A stretch of DNA of 64,000 bases from Dokdonella sp041395345 (GTDB taxonomy: Bacteria > Pseudomonadota > Gammaproteobacteria > Xanthomonadales > Rhodanobacteraceae). The position numbers were made by a program, and so were the translations under genes. Below the pieces are notes generated by a model. It made no database searches, was not told where the DNA came from, and saw only the letters and a list, made by a program, of their open reading frames with translations. The stretch lies in contig NZ_JAWLAR010000008.1 in NCBI RefSeq assembly GCF_041395345.1, forward strand, positions 124,001 through 188,000. Reading direction: 5' to 3'. Below, one piece after another: positions 16,794-25,785 of the stretch (position 1 is the stretch's first letter; each line of letters opens with the position of its first letter).

Positions 16794-17315
16794 ATGAACG
16801 CCAAAGCCGAACTGATTCCGCTGACACTCTGTGTCCTCACCGTGTCCGATTCCCGGACCGCGGAGAACGACAGCTCGGGCGACTACCTGGTCGACGCCAT
16901 CACGTCGGCCGGGCATCTCCTGCACGAGCGCGGCATCGTCAGGGACGATCGCTACCAGATGCGCGCCATCGTTTCGCGCTGGATAGCCGACGATCGTGTT
17001 CACGGCATCCTGATCACCGGCGGCACCGGCTTCACCGGCCGCGATTCGACACCGGAAGCCATCGAACCGCTGCTCGACAAGCTCATGCCGGGTTTTGGCG
17101 AAATGTTCCGTGCCATCAGCATCGGGGAAATCGGCACTTCGAGCCTGCAATCCCGAGCCTTTGCCGGACTTGCCAACCAGACTTTCCTGTTCTGCCTGCC
17201 CGGCTCCACATCAGCCTGCCGAACCGCCTGGGAAAAGATCATCAGCAGTCAGCTGGATGCGCGGACGAAGCCCTGCAATCTCGCCGGCTTGCAGTCACGC
17301 CTCGGGGAGTCGTGA
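16794..17315 (+). CDS. moaB: Molybdenum cofactor biosynthesis protein MoaB
   Basis: 173 residues, MoaB/MogA fold. The signature ITGGTGFTGRDSTPEAI (about residues 74-90) and the GEIGTSSLQSRA and LPGSTSACRTAWE blocks are those of MoaB/MogA molybdopterin adenylyltransferase-type proteins. Length matches MoaB (about 170-180). It acts in the cytoplasm at the step that prepares molybdopterin for metal insertion. No other moa or moe genes are in the window; the gene stands alone between repeats. Confidence 0.9.
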   Translation: MNAKAELIPLTLCVLTVSDSRTAENDSSGDYLVDAITSAGHLLHERGIVRDDRYQMRAIVSRWIADDRVHGILITGGTGFTGRDSTPEAIEPLLDKLMPGFGEMFRAISIGEIGTSSLQSRAFAGLANQTFLFCLPGSTSACRTAWEKIISSQLDARTKPCNLAGLQSRLGES

Positions 17316-17348
17316 ACCCACGCAATTCTCGAGATCAAATATTCCTTC

Positions 17349-17427
17349 GTAGGGGTGGGTCTCAGACCCACCCGCTCTTTTTTCAAGGATCTCCCGAGAA
17401 GCGGGCGGGTCTGAGACCCGCCCCGAC
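17349..17427. repeat. Inverted REP pair (family B)
   Basis: GTAGGGGTGGGTCTCAGACC (17349 on) and GCGGGCGGGTCTGAGACC (17401 on) face each other between moaB and ppk2. The hairpin could also attenuate read-through. Confidence 0.75.
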
Positions 17428-17487
17428 GAAAGCCAATTCCACGGCGTCCTGACAACGCATCAACTCCAATGACCCAACAGGATCACC

Positions 17488-18276
17488 ATGAAACGCAAGG
17501 ACTACGAAAAGGCCATCGAGCCCCTCTACACCGAACTGATCAATCTGCAACGCTGGATCGTCGAAACCGGGCAGCGGGTGGTCGTGGTATTCGAAGGGCG
17601 TGATGCTGCCGGAAAAGGCGGCGTGATCAAGGCCATCGAGGCCAAGCTCAACAATCGCCACGTGCGAACCGTGGCCCTGCCCAAACCCAACGATCGCGAA
17701 AGCACCCAGTGGTATTTCCAGCGCTATGCCAGCCAGCTCCCGAGTGCCGGCGAACTCGTGCTGTTCGACCGCAGCTGGTACAACCGCGCCGGCGTCGAAA
17801 CCGTCATGGGATTCTGCACCGAGGAACAGCACGACCAGTTCCTCAGCGACTGCCCCGTATTCGAACGCCTGATCACCAACGACGGCCTGATCCTGCTCAA
17901 GTACTGGCTCAGCGTCGATCAGGAAGAACAGGAAGAGCGCTTCCAGGAACGCGCCGAAGACCCGACCAAACGCTGGAAGCTGTCGCCCATCGACATCAAG
18001 GCGCGCGAACAGTACGAAGCCTACGGAAAGGCGCGCGACACGATGCTCAAGTCGACCCACACCGAGTACGCACCCTGGTTTGTCGTCGACTTCAACGACC
18101 AGAAGCGCGGCCGGCTCAACCTCATCGCGCACCTGCTCAAGCACTTGCCCAAGCGCCAACCCGCCGCCCCCGCAATCGAACTGCCGACACTCACGGGAAA
18201 GCCGATGAAGGAACGAATCCCGGATGGCTTTCTGATCGAGGAGGCCTACAGCGAAGCGGAAAAGCAGGACGAATAG
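17488..18276 (+). CDS. ppk2: Polyphosphate kinase 2
   Basis: 262 residues, single-domain PPK2. Walker A-like GRDAAGKGG (residues 37-45), Walker B VLFDRSWYNRAG (about 91-102) and the lid region KRWKLSPIDIKAREQYEAY are all present. PPK2 enzymes use polyphosphate to phosphorylate nucleoside di- or monophosphates. Length and motifs fit the single-domain group (class I type, NDP to NTP), but the substrate cannot be fixed from sequence. Monocistronic by spacing, with REP elements on both sides. Confidence 0.92.
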   Translation: MKRKDYEKAIEPLYTELINLQRWIVETGQRVVVVFEGRDAAGKGGVIKAIEAKLNNRHVRTVALPKPNDRESTQWYFQRYASQLPSAGELVLFDRSWYNRAGVETVMGFCTEEQHDQFLSDCPVFERLITNDGLILLKYWLSVDQEEQEERFQERAEDPTKRWKLSPIDIKAREQYEAYGKARDTMLKSTHTEYAPWFVVDFNDQKRGRLNLIAHLLKHLPKRQPAAPAIELPTLTGKPMKERIPDGFLIEEAYSEAEKQDE

Positions 18277-18304
18277 CCAGCACCAGCGGCCGCAAATCGC
18301 CACC

Positions 18305-19160
18305 GTAGGAGCCGACTTCAGTCGCGATGCGCCTTTTCCCAATACACGAAGAGCATCGCAAAGCTCGAAGGCCCTTGTAGAGGTGGGTCTCAGACCCACC
18401 TGCTCTGCTCCACGCTTTCCGGCGATCAATACGAGAGCGGGCGGGTCTGAGACCCGCCCCTACAAATCCTCTTCTTGCTTCGTCTGACCCACGCCAGGTG
18501 CCGTACCCCTTGAGGTTGCAGAAACTGGTGCGATCATTCGCGCGACCCATTCGACACCAAGTTCGCCGACCCCTTCGTCACCCATGCCTGCCCAATAACG
18601 CGCAACTTCCGTAGGAGCTGACTTCAGTCGCGATGCGCCTTTTCCCAATACACGAAGAGCATCGCAAAGCTCGAAGGCCATCGTAGGGGTGGGTCTCAGA
18701 CCCACCTGCTCTGCTCCACGCTTTCCGGCGATCAATACGAAGCGGCGGGTCTGAGACCCGCCCCTACAAATTCTCTTCTTGCTTCGTCTGACCCACGCCA
18801 GGTGCCGTACCCCTTGAGGTTGCAGAAACTGGTGCGATCATTCGCGCGACCCATTCGACATCAAGCTCGCCGAACCCTGCGCCACCCATGCCCGCCCCAT
18901 GACGCGCCACTTCCGTAGGAGCCGACTTCAGTCGCGATGCGCCTTTTCCCAATACACGAAGAGCATCGCAAAGCTCGAAGGCCATCGTAGGGGTGGGTCT
19001 CGGACCCACCGGCTCTGCTCCACGCTTTCCGGCGATCAATACGAGAGCGGGCGGGTCTGAGACTCGTCCTTGCGAACACGACTCGTGAATCACCCGGCCC
19101 ACACCGGACGTCATATCCACTTGAGGTTGAGAAAACTGGCACTATCATTCGCGCGATCCG
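18305..19160. repeat. Three tandem copies of a ~305-bp unit with REPs and a promoter segment
   Basis: Units start at 18305, 18611 and 18915 (spacing 306 and 304). Each has a family A-variant palindrome (GTAGGAGCCGACTTCAGTCG or near), then a family B inverted pair (18377-18400/18437-18463; 18683-18706/18742-18767; 18987-19010/19047-19070). Each ends in a segment with TTGAGGTTG, a spacer and ATCATTCGCGCGA. TTGAGG falls at 18510, 18814 and 19121. The third copy is the most diverged and is the real promoter of the next gene. Units 1 and 2 are about 95% alike by eye. This covers the whole 18277-19178 gap. Frames inside (18460-18735, 18764-19120 and 18861-19208, minus) are repeat translations, not genes. 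Confidence 0.85.
19121..19148 (+). promoter_or_regulatory. Candidate sigma-70 promoter of the tfpX-like gene
   Basis: TTGAGG (19121-19126), a 16-base spacer and TATCAT (19143-19148). In the two upstream duplicate copies the -10 reads GATCAT, which should be weaker. Confidence 0.5.
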
Positions 19161-19178
19161 AATTGAGGAATAGCTTGC

Positions 19179-19922
19179 ATGTCTCGCTGGAAAGCCGCGT
19201 CGATTCATCTTTCAATCAGCGCAATAGTTGGACTGCTGGTCTTTGCGCTGTTGTTCCTTGTCTGGTATCCACAGCCCCTGTTTGAAGCCTCTGGTGGGCA
19301 ACAGCTGATCGTCCTCTTGCTGGGCGTCGACCTTGTACTCGGCCCGTTGCTAACCCTGATCCTGTTCAAGTCCGGCAAGAAGGGCATGGCCCTGGACCTT
19401 GGTTTGATCGCACTTATCCAGGGAGCCGCTCTGCTTTACGGCACCCATGTCATCGCCCAGGCAAGGCCTGCGTTTATTGTCGCCGCCATCGACAGATTCA
19501 GTGTCGTCTCGGCCAACGAACTCGACCCTGCCGACCTGGCGAAAGGCAGCGCCCCCGAATACCGTTCAATGTCCTGGACGGGCCCGCGCCTCGTCGCAGC
19601 CCGACTCCCAACCGATGTCGACAGACTCAATGCCTTGGCTTTTTCCGGCGCCGAGGGCAAGGACATCGAAAAATTTCCGGAATTCTACGTGCCGTATGAA
19701 CAGGAAGCGGCAGCGCTGCTGAAGAGGGCGAAGAGTGCCGAGTCTTTGCGCAGATCCATCCCTGAAGCGGCACCGTTGCTCGATGCGTGGCTCAGGGATA
19801 AAGGCCGGTCAGACTCCGAAATCGTCTGGACTCCAGTCAATGCCAGGCGAGCCAGCCTGATCATGTTGCTGGATGCGACTACGGGCGCAGTGCTCGGGGC
19901 CTTGCCGATTGATCCGTGGTAG
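19179..19922 (+). CDS. tfpX: Type IV pilin accessory protein, TfpX/TfpZ family
   Basis: 247 residues. The N-terminus carries three membrane helices (about residues 8-30, 42-63 and 70-92: AIVGLLVFALLFLVWYPQPL, VLLLGVDLVLGPLLTLILF, LGLIALIQGAALLYGT). A soluble domain follows with RPAFIVAAIDRFSVVSANEL, typical of TfpX/TfpZ proteins. In Pseudomonas aeruginosa these are encoded beside certain pilA alleles and help assemble or stabilise that pilin type. pilA follows 490 bases downstream on the same strand, which supports the call. GAGG lies ten bases before the ATG. Confidence 0.85.
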   Translation: MSRWKAASIHLSISAIVGLLVFALLFLVWYPQPLFEASGGQQLIVLLLGVDLVLGPLLTLILFKSGKKGMALDLGLIALIQGAALLYGTHVIAQARPAFIVAAIDRFSVVSANELDPADLAKGSAPEYRSMSWTGPRLVAARLPTDVDRLNALAFSGAEGKDIEKFPEFYVPYEQEAAALLKRAKSAESLRRSIPEAAPLLDAWLRDKGRSDSEIVWTPVNARRASLIMLLDATTGAVLGALPIDPW

Positions 19923-20269
19923 CGTCAAGGCGGCATTTGTGGATCTTTCGTTTCATCGAAACTCGCGGTCAGCCTGGCGACACGTAGCGGGTCCGGCAGA
20001 GTCATGACCGGACTTCAAGAGATTCGCAAGACCCCAAACAAGCAAACGGGACCCTGTTGAAGGACAAGGCCCTGACAATGAATGTCACTTTATGACGCAG
20101 CCTGACGACAATGGCTTCGGCGACGATCGACCTGCCTTGGCGGGGGCATTTAAGCAAAAGTGGCCGGACAAGACCCCCGTCACAGTTTCATTCCGAGATT
20201 CCAAACCGGACCGCTGCAATCGTGAACAGTGTCAACAAAACAAGGGGAATTTGCCGGAAGCCACCCTTT
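19923..20269. other. Upstream region of pilA, no gene seen
   Basis: Long open frames pass through (20092 on) only because they run into pilA; they have no ribosome site or signal. The region may bind a PilR-type activator upstream of the sigma-54 promoter at 20270. Confidence 0.4.
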
Positions 20270-20285
20270 TGGCACGGATGCTGCT
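20270..20285 (+). promoter_or_regulatory. Sigma-54 (RpoN) promoter of pilA
   Basis: TGGCACG-GATG-CTGCT matches the -24/-12 consensus TGGCACG-N4-TTGCW with one mismatch and correct spacing. Transcription would begin near 20297, giving a leader of about 115 bases. Major pilin genes in this group are usually driven by RpoN with PilS/PilR. Confidence 0.7.
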
Positions 20286-20412
20286 ATATCTTGTGCACGC
20301 TTCCGGGGTTTGTCGAAGCGGGCGGCCAGGAGAGCCAACCCTGAGTCGACCGACCCGGGAGTCCAGAGGGAAATCCGGATTCACCTTTACTACTTGTATC
20401 GAGGGAAACACC

Positions 20413-20844
20413 ATGAACATGAACAAGACCCAAGGCTTCACGCTTATCGAGCTGATGATCGTCATCGCGATCATCGCCATCCTGGCTGCTATCGCTCTGC
20501 CGGCGTATCAGGACTACACCATCCGCGCCAAGATGTCTGAGCCAATCGTTGCTGCCGACGCCTGCAAGAACTCGGTTGCAGAGTTCCATCAGAGCCTTGG
20601 CCGTCTGCCGGCTTCGCTGGGTAGCGCAGGTTGCAGCAGCAATGCCACGACTTACGTCGCCAGCACGGCCGTCGGCGCCGGTGGCGTCATCACTGTCACC
20701 ACATCGGCTGATGCCAGCCTCGGAACGGCGGCTAGCACCAACATCGTGCTGACCCCGACGGCAACCTCCGTTGACGCCCCGCTGACCTGGTCCTGCGCTG
20801 CTTCGACGACGCCAGACAAGTTCCTGCCGGCCATCTGCCGCTAA
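20413..20844 (+). CDS. pilA: Type IV major pilin PilA
   Basis: 143 residues. ATG 20413 gives the short class IVa leader MNMNKTQG, cut before Phe (FTLIELMIVIAIIAILAAIA), with Glu at mature position 5. One hydrophobic helix continues through ALPAYQDYTIRAK. The C-terminal pair of cysteines (TWSCAASTTPDKFLPAIC) forms the expected disulfide loop. Ala/Thr/Ser-rich central loops are typical of Lysobacterales pilins and offer O-glycosylation sites. Processed by PilD (41698) and polymerised by PilB/PilC (38448, 40179). A terminator follows directly. Confidence 0.95.
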   Translation: MNMNKTQGFTLIELMIVIAIIAILAAIALPAYQDYTIRAKMSEPIVAADACKNSVAEFHQSLGRLPASLGSAGCSSNATTYVASTAVGAGGVITVTTSADASLGTAASTNIVLTPTATSVDAPLTWSCAASTTPDKFLPAICR

Positions 20845-20864
20845 TAGTTCCATCCGTGTCATTC

Positions 20865-20894
20865 AAAACGCCGCCTTCGGGCGGCGTTTTTTTT
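20865..20894 (+). terminator. Rho-independent terminator after pilA
   Basis: CGCCGCC-TTCG-GGCGGCG stem-loop followed by eight T. It separates abundant pilin message from the next gene. Confidence 0.9.
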
Positions 20895-20946
20895 GCCTGC
20901 CGGTTCAATCCGGGCCATGCTCCGACCCACCGACTGGAATTTCCGC

Positions 20947-22869
20947 ATGCCATCCAAATCAGAAACCCGATACCTCAGCGCCGTCGTGGCGACGATTGTC
21001 CTCTGTCTAGCAGTGTATTGGACCAGTCTGGGTGGCGGTTTCCTGTTTGATGACTACTACAACCTTCTTGACAACGCGGCGCTGCGCGCCATAGGCACTT
21101 CAGCTCAGGACTGGATGGCTGTTGCCATGTCATCGGATGCCGGCATGCTCCGTCGTCCGGTGAGCATGCTGTCGTTCGGTCTCGACACTGTCTTGTTTGG
21201 CATGAATCCGTGGGCGTTCAAGGCAGTCAACCTCCTCATTCATCTGGCCAATGGTGCGTTGCTCTACCTGCTTGCACTCCGCCTTGTCCCCCGCCTTCCG
21301 AGCAATCCCCATTCGGCAAGCCATTCTGACAGTCGATGGGTCGCGCTGTTGATTGCCGCCCTCTGGCTGCTGCATCCCCTCAATGTCAGCACCGTAGCCT
21401 ACATCGTGCAACGCATGACCGAACTGTCCGCCTTGTTCACGCTGTGCGGATTGCTCTGGTACACCGATGCTCGCCTGCGCATGACGCGCGGAGAGCCTGG
21501 CTTGTTGCGTTCGATTGCAGGACTCTGCTTCTTCGGTCTGCTGGCCATCCTGAGCAAGGAGAGTGGTGCGCTGATTTTTGCCCTGGCATGGGTTGTGGAG
21601 ATCACTTGTTTCCAGTTTGAAACAATCCAACCGAAACAGAATCGAATACTCAAGGCTTTCTTCCTGACAAGCGTCGGACTGCCCTTGCTGCTCCTGTTCG
21701 CCTTTGTCGTTACGCACCCCGATTGGCTGAGTCAGGCCTATGCACTCCGGGACTTCAGCCTGGCGGAGCGACTACTGACCGAAGCGCGTGTCCTTTGCCA
21801 CTACCTGCTCTGGATCATCGTACCCAACCCCGGCTGGATGGCGCTCTATCACGACGACATCGTCATCTCGACGCGATTGCTCGAACCCGCAGGCACACTA
21901 TTCGCCATCCTGTTCATTGCCGTTGTCATCGCCAGTGCGTGGCTCTTGCGCAAGCGCTACCCGGCCTATTCATTCGCCGCAGGCTGGTTCCTGGTTGGCC
22001 ATGCCATGGAATCCAGCTTCCTTCCGCTGGAAATCGTATTCGAGCATCGAAACTATTTGCCGATGATGGGTTTGATTCTTGGGCTCGCGGCCTTGATCAT
22101 TCCGTGGGTCCGCTCCCGGCTCACTCTGCGCAGCACCATGGTCCTGGGTATCGCCCTGACAGCGGGTCTGGCCGGATTGACGGCAGTGCGGACCTTGCAA
22201 TGGAGCGATCCGCTCACATTGGCCATCGCTGAAGCCCGCCATCACCCTGCTTCAGCAAGAAGTCAGTACGAAGCCGGCAGGGCAGTCATTATTGCCGGCG
22301 CAAAGGCAGGCACGCGAGAATCGGCCGACCTGGCGGCACTCCCCTATTTCGAGCGAGCTGCGGAACTCGATCCCGGCCAGATTCATGCCCTGGTCGAACT
22401 GATTCTTATCAAGGCCAGTCGAGGGCCGGTGCCGGCGGCCAGACTGGAGGATTTGACGAATCGCATTGCAGCGCTCAGCTACTTCCCGCGCTTGAATCCT
22501 TTTCTCGACTTGCTAGTGACGGCGAGCAATCAGCCGCTGTCGCTTGAACCTGAGGCCCTGTCCAGAATGGTCGAGACGGCTCTTGCAAATCCTCGCTTTC
22601 CCGCGAAAGTACGCGCCACGATAATGAACAACTATGGTGCCTATCAGTTCAATATCCTGCACGACACGCAGCAAGCCGTGAGTCTGACGCTGGCCGCAGC
22701 GGCCGAAGACCCCGCGAACCCCTATTTCGAGTTGAACGTCGCAAAGATCGCATTGGCAGTCGGACAAATGGACGTTGCTCGAGCTCATCTAGACAAGGCG
22801 GAGGCGCTGGACAGGAGCCATCGATTCAAAGAGGAAATCACCCACCTGCGAACCCAACTGGGTGACTAG
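20947..22869 (+). CDS. TMTC-like polytopic membrane protein with TPR tail; candidate pilin glycosyltransferase
   Basis: 640 residues from ATG 20947; earlier starts at 20893 and 20917 lie in or just after the pilA terminator. About ten membrane helices cover residues 8-420. The first loop has LFDDYYNL and RRPVSMLSFGLD, followed by NPWAFKAVNLLIHLANGALL, HPLNVSTVAYIVQRMTELSA and EHRNYLPMM. This is the layout of TMTC-type GT-C O-mannosyltransferase-like proteins. Residues about 430-640 form TPR-like helices. Its place directly after pilA, where Pseudomonas strains carry TfpO or TfpW, suggests transfer of a lipid-linked sugar to pilin. This is inferred from fold and position. Confidence 0.75.
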   Translation: MPSKSETRYLSAVVATIVLCLAVYWTSLGGGFLFDDYYNLLDNAALRAIGTSAQDWMAVAMSSDAGMLRRPVSMLSFGLDTVLFGMNPWAFKAVNLLIHLANGALLYLLALRLVPRLPSNPHSASHSDSRWVALLIAALWLLHPLNVSTVAYIVQRMTELSALFTLCGLLWYTDARLRMTRGEPGLLRSIAGLCFFGLLAILSKESGALIFALAWVVEITCFQFETIQPKQNRILKAFFLTSVGLPLLLLFAFVVTHPDWLSQAYALRDFSLAERLLTEARVLCHYLLWIIVPNPGWMALYHDDIVISTRLLEPAGTLFAILFIAVVIASAWLLRKRYPAYSFAAGWFLVGHAMESSFLPLEIVFEHRNYLPMMGLILGLAALIIPWVRSRLTLRSTMVLGIALTAGLAGLTAVRTLQWSDPLTLAIAEARHHPASARSQYEAGRAVIIAGAKAGTRESADLAALPYFERAAELDPGQIHALVELILIKASRGPVPAARLEDLTNRIAALSYFPRLNPFLDLLVTASNQPLSLEPEALSRMVETALANPRFPAKVRATIMNNYGAYQFNILHDTQQAVSLTLAAAAEDPANPYFELNVAKIALAVGQMDVARAHLDKAEALDRSHRFKEEITHLRTQLGD

Positions 22870-23369
22870 ATGGTCTGGCGGCGAGCACCGTATCTGGACT
22901 TCCGAGCCTGGGTTCATCCGTGTAGCCAAGACCCGAACCGGGAGGCAAGTGTTCGGAGCCTGTGGCAGCACAATGGCAACGGCGCTGTTCGGGAGGGAGC
23001 ATGTGAAACGCCCGACTTCAGGCAAGTAGTCCATGAATATTCCGGTGAATTGGGGAGGGCTTGTCCCCAAGAAGCCCCGCCAGAGAAAGGTCGATGAATC
23101 GGAATTTGGATCGACAGGTAAAATGGAGCAAGATCGGCACATCGGGCTCAGCTCCTTGCCATGGCATAGATCAGATGAATGCAGCATCAGCAATCCGCTA
23201 CGAAAACACAGACGGCTTCTTGCCGCTCGTCGGTAGTACTGGCCCGTCGCAAGTCGCGGCACTCTTGTTCCGTAAGGTGAATGATGCGCGACATTGATCT
23301 GCCATCTTCCGAAAAGGCATCCGTCTACCCGGCCGTGGCGACCCCGTCGAATCCAATGGGGATGTACAG
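22870..23369. other. 500-base stretch, no gene seen
   Basis: It lies between the TMTC-like gene and the polysaccharide operon. Open frames on both strands lack ribosome sites and family features. It should hold the operon promoter; no convincing -35/-10 pair, JUMPstart or operator was found. Confidence 0.4.
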
Positions 23370-24140
23370 ATGAAAGCGATCATCCTTGCCGGTGGGTTGG
23401 GTACGCGAATCAGCGAAGAGACGTCGGTCAGACCCAAACCCATGATCGAGATAGGTGGCATGCCAATTTTGTGGCACATCCTCAAGATCTACTCCCACCA
23501 CGGCATCAATGACTTCGTTATCTGTCTTGGCTACAAGGGCTTTCTGATCAAGGAATACTTCGCCAATTATTTCCTGCACATGTCGGATGTGACTATCGAT
23601 CTGGGCAGCAACAGCATGGATGTGCATCACAAGCATGCCGAGCCATGGCGGATAACCCTGGTAGATACTGGCAATGACACCCAGACCGGCGGTCGGCTCA
23701 AACGGGTTTCCAGCTACCTCGAAGACGAATCATTCTGCTTCACCTACGGAGATGGACTGTCGGATGTCGATGTGGGAGAGATCATCGCATTCCATCGCGC
23801 CAAGCAGACCCTGGCCACGGTATGCGCCGTACAACCTCCGGGCCGTTTCGGTGCACTCGATATCAACGAAGGCCGGATTACCCGCTTCGAGGAAAAGCCT
23901 TCAGGCGATGGATCGTGGATCAACGGCGGTTTTTTCGTACTCGAACCTGGCGCACTCGACTACATCGATGGCGACGCCAGTGTCTGGGAACGAACGCCGC
24001 TGGAATCGCTGGCTCGGGACGGGCAACTCTCAGCATACACGCACCATGGATTCTGGCAGCCCATGGATACTCTGCGCGATCGGACCAAACTGGAAGAGCT
24101 TTGGCGCAGTGGAGTAGCGCCGTGGAAAGTCTGGCCTTGA
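23370..24140 (+). CDS. rfbF: Glucose-1-phosphate cytidylyltransferase
   Basis: 256 residues, the usual RfbF length. The nucleotidyltransferase signature AGGLGTRISEETSVRPKPM (residues 7-25) and YGDGLSDVD, PPGRFGALDI and FEEKP blocks mark the CDP-glucose subtype. It makes CDP-glucose from CTP and glucose 1-phosphate, the entry step of CDP-deoxysugar pathways. First gene of the plus-strand operon; the next start lies inside its end. Confidence 0.95.
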   Translation: MKAIILAGGLGTRISEETSVRPKPMIEIGGMPILWHILKIYSHHGINDFVICLGYKGFLIKEYFANYFLHMSDVTIDLGSNSMDVHHKHAEPWRITLVDTGNDTQTGGRLKRVSSYLEDESFCFTYGDGLSDVDVGEIIAFHRAKQTLATVCAVQPPGRFGALDINEGRITRFEEKPSGDGSWINGGFFVLEPGALDYIDGDASVWERTPLESLARDGQLSAYTHHGFWQPMDTLRDRTKLEELWRSGVAPWKVWP

Positions 24141-25225
24141 GAGCGCTGTTCAATGGCGCATTCGCCGACAGGCGCGTGCTGGTGACCGGCCATACCGGCT
24201 TCAAGGGGTCGTGGTTGTGCCTATGGCTGGACGCGATTGGCGCGGAAGTCACTGGAATGTCATTGCCAGACGAAGGCACGCAAGCACATTGGCCGCTGCT
24301 GAAGCTCGACAAAGTGCGCAGTCTCGCAATTGATCTGCGAGATGCTGCCGCAGTGCGCGAAGCAATGGAGGAAATCCGCCCAGAAGTGGTGTTCCACCTG
24401 GCTGCACAGTCACTGGTCCGCGTGAGCTATCGAGACCCCGCGACGACATTCTCCACGAATGTCGCAGGCCTGGTAAACCTGCTGGAAGCGGTGCGAAGCT
24501 GCGATTCGGTGCGCGCGATGGTCAATGCGACAACCGACAAGGTCTATCTTGAAATGAATGAAGCGCGCGGCTACCGCGAGACGGACGCACTTGGCGGACA
24601 TGATCCATACAGTACGTCCAAGGCATGTGCCGAGCTGATCACCGAGTGTTACCGGAAGAGTTTTCTTGATTCGATAAGGCCCTTTTTACGAGTCGCGACA
24701 GCTCGGGCCGGCAATGTGATTGGCGGCGGCGACTGGGCAGAAGACCGCCTGGTGCCGGATCTGGTACGTTCCTCTATCGCCAGTGTCCCGCTACGCATCC
24801 GAAATCCTCACGCGATTCGCCCGTGGCAACACGTGCTTGAGTCCCTTTCCGGATACTTGAGTCTGGCGCAAGCCTTGCTGGATCGAAAGTCTGCAGAAGG
24901 TTCGTGGAACTTCGGTCCCGACGAGAGTGCCGCCCTCCCTGTCTGTGATCTGGTCGCACAATGGATGTCTCAGTGGCCCGGTGCACAAGTTGAATCTGCC
25001 GATGGCTGGCACCCGCATGAGGCGGCCGTACTATTGCTTGATTCCAGCAAAGCGGCCAGGGAGCTTTACTGGAAACCGATCTGGAAAGCCGAAACCACAA
25101 TTTGCCGCACCATCGACTGGTACAGAAACTACTATCAAGACGGGATCCTCAAAAGCCGAGACGATCTAGCGGCCTATGTCGACGATGCGACGGCGGCCAG
25201 GCTCCATTGGGCGATTCCGTCGTGA
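24122..25225 (+). CDS. rfbG: CDP-glucose 4,6-dehydratase
   Basis: 367 residues from GTG 24122, 19 bases inside rfbF, with TGGAG upstream. Extended SDR fold: VTGHTGFKGSW binds NAD, ATTDKVYLE and DPYSTSKACAEL hold the catalytic Thr/Lys and Tyr-x3-Lys, and RAGNVIGGGDWAEDRL and RNPHAIRPWQHVLE complete the RfbG pattern. It converts CDP-glucose to CDP-4-keto-6-deoxyglucose, the branch point for later genes. Overlaps the next gene by four bases (GTGA). Confidence 0.95.
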   Translation: MESLALRALFNGAFADRRVLVTGHTGFKGSWLCLWLDAIGAEVTGMSLPDEGTQAHWPLLKLDKVRSLAIDLRDAAAVREAMEEIRPEVVFHLAAQSLVRVSYRDPATTFSTNVAGLVNLLEAVRSCDSVRAMVNATTDKVYLEMNEARGYRETDALGGHDPYSTSKACAELITECYRKSFLDSIRPFLRVATARAGNVIGGGDWAEDRLVPDLVRSSIASVPLRIRNPHAIRPWQHVLESLSGYLSLAQALLDRKSAEGSWNFGPDESAALPVCDLVAQWMSQWPGAQVESADGWHPHEAAVLLLDSSKAARELYWKPIWKAETTICRTIDWYRNYYQDGILKSRDDLAAYVDDATAARLHWAIPS

Positions 25226-25785
25226 GCAAGAAGCTCTTCCTGCAGCAAACACCATTGGCGGGCTTGACCGTGATCACGTCAACGCCGGCGGTAGACTCGC
25301 GTGGGCGCCTCGAACGATTGTTCTGCGAGGATGATCTGGCAAGTCTTCAACCTGGAATTCACTTCACTCAGATCAACCTATCTGCCACTGCCAGGCAAGG
25401 CACGGTGCGAGGGATGCATTTCCAGCGTCCCCCCTCTGCCGAGGCGAAGTTGATTCGATGCCTCAGCGGGCGCGTATTCGATGTAGCCGTCGATCTACGT
25501 GTCGGCTCGCCAACCTGGCTGCAATGGCATGCAGTCGAATTGGATTCCGGCGCTTCGCGACAGATTTTCATCCCCAAAGGCTTTGCTCACGGATTCCAGG
25601 CACTTACCGATAATGTCCAGTTGCTGTACATGCATACAGCCAGCTGGAACAGCAATGACGAAGGTACATTGCGGCATGACGACCCATCGCTGGCGATAGA
25701 TTGGCCACTTCCTGCCATTGGAATATCAGAAAGGGATCAGTCAGCGGCATTGATCGACGAACATTTCGTGGGTATCGAAGCATGA
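25222..25785 (+). CDS. 4-keto-6-deoxyhexose 3,5-epimerase-like protein (RfbC family)
   Basis: 187 residues from GTG 25222 (GTGA overlap). Cupin fold of the RmlC family: SRGRLERLFCEDDL, GTVRGMHFQRPP with the catalytic His region, CLSGRVFDVAVDLR and IFIPKGFAHGFQAL. RmlC acts on dTDP sugars, but in this operon the only nucleotide sugar made is CDP-4-keto-6-deoxyglucose, so that is the likely substrate. Whether it epimerises C3, C5 or both is not decidable here. Confidence 0.88.
   Translation: MSKKLFLQQTPLAGLTVITSTPAVDSRGRLERLFCEDDLASLQPGIHFTQINLSATARQGTVRGMHFQRPPSAEAKLIRCLSGRVFDVAVDLRVGSPTWLQWHAVELDSGASRQIFIPKGFAHGFQALTDNVQLLYMHTASWNSNDEGTLRHDDPSLAIDWPLPAIGISERDQSAALIDEHFVGIEA

Noticed and set aside
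17383..18429. 348-codon minus-strand frame
   Set aside because: Antisense to ppk2 and extended through repeats.
18305..19160. Possible CRISPR array
   Set aside because: Only three units of about 305 bp that are alike throughout; there are no short repeats with unique spacers and no cas genes.
18460..19208. Minus-strand frames with VGLRPTPT-like proteins
   Set aside because: They are translations of the REP array; the same peptides recur in every copy and no ribosome site is present.
22789..23262. 157-codon minus-strand frame
   Set aside because: No ribosome site, no family features, and it overlaps the end of the TMTC-like gene.
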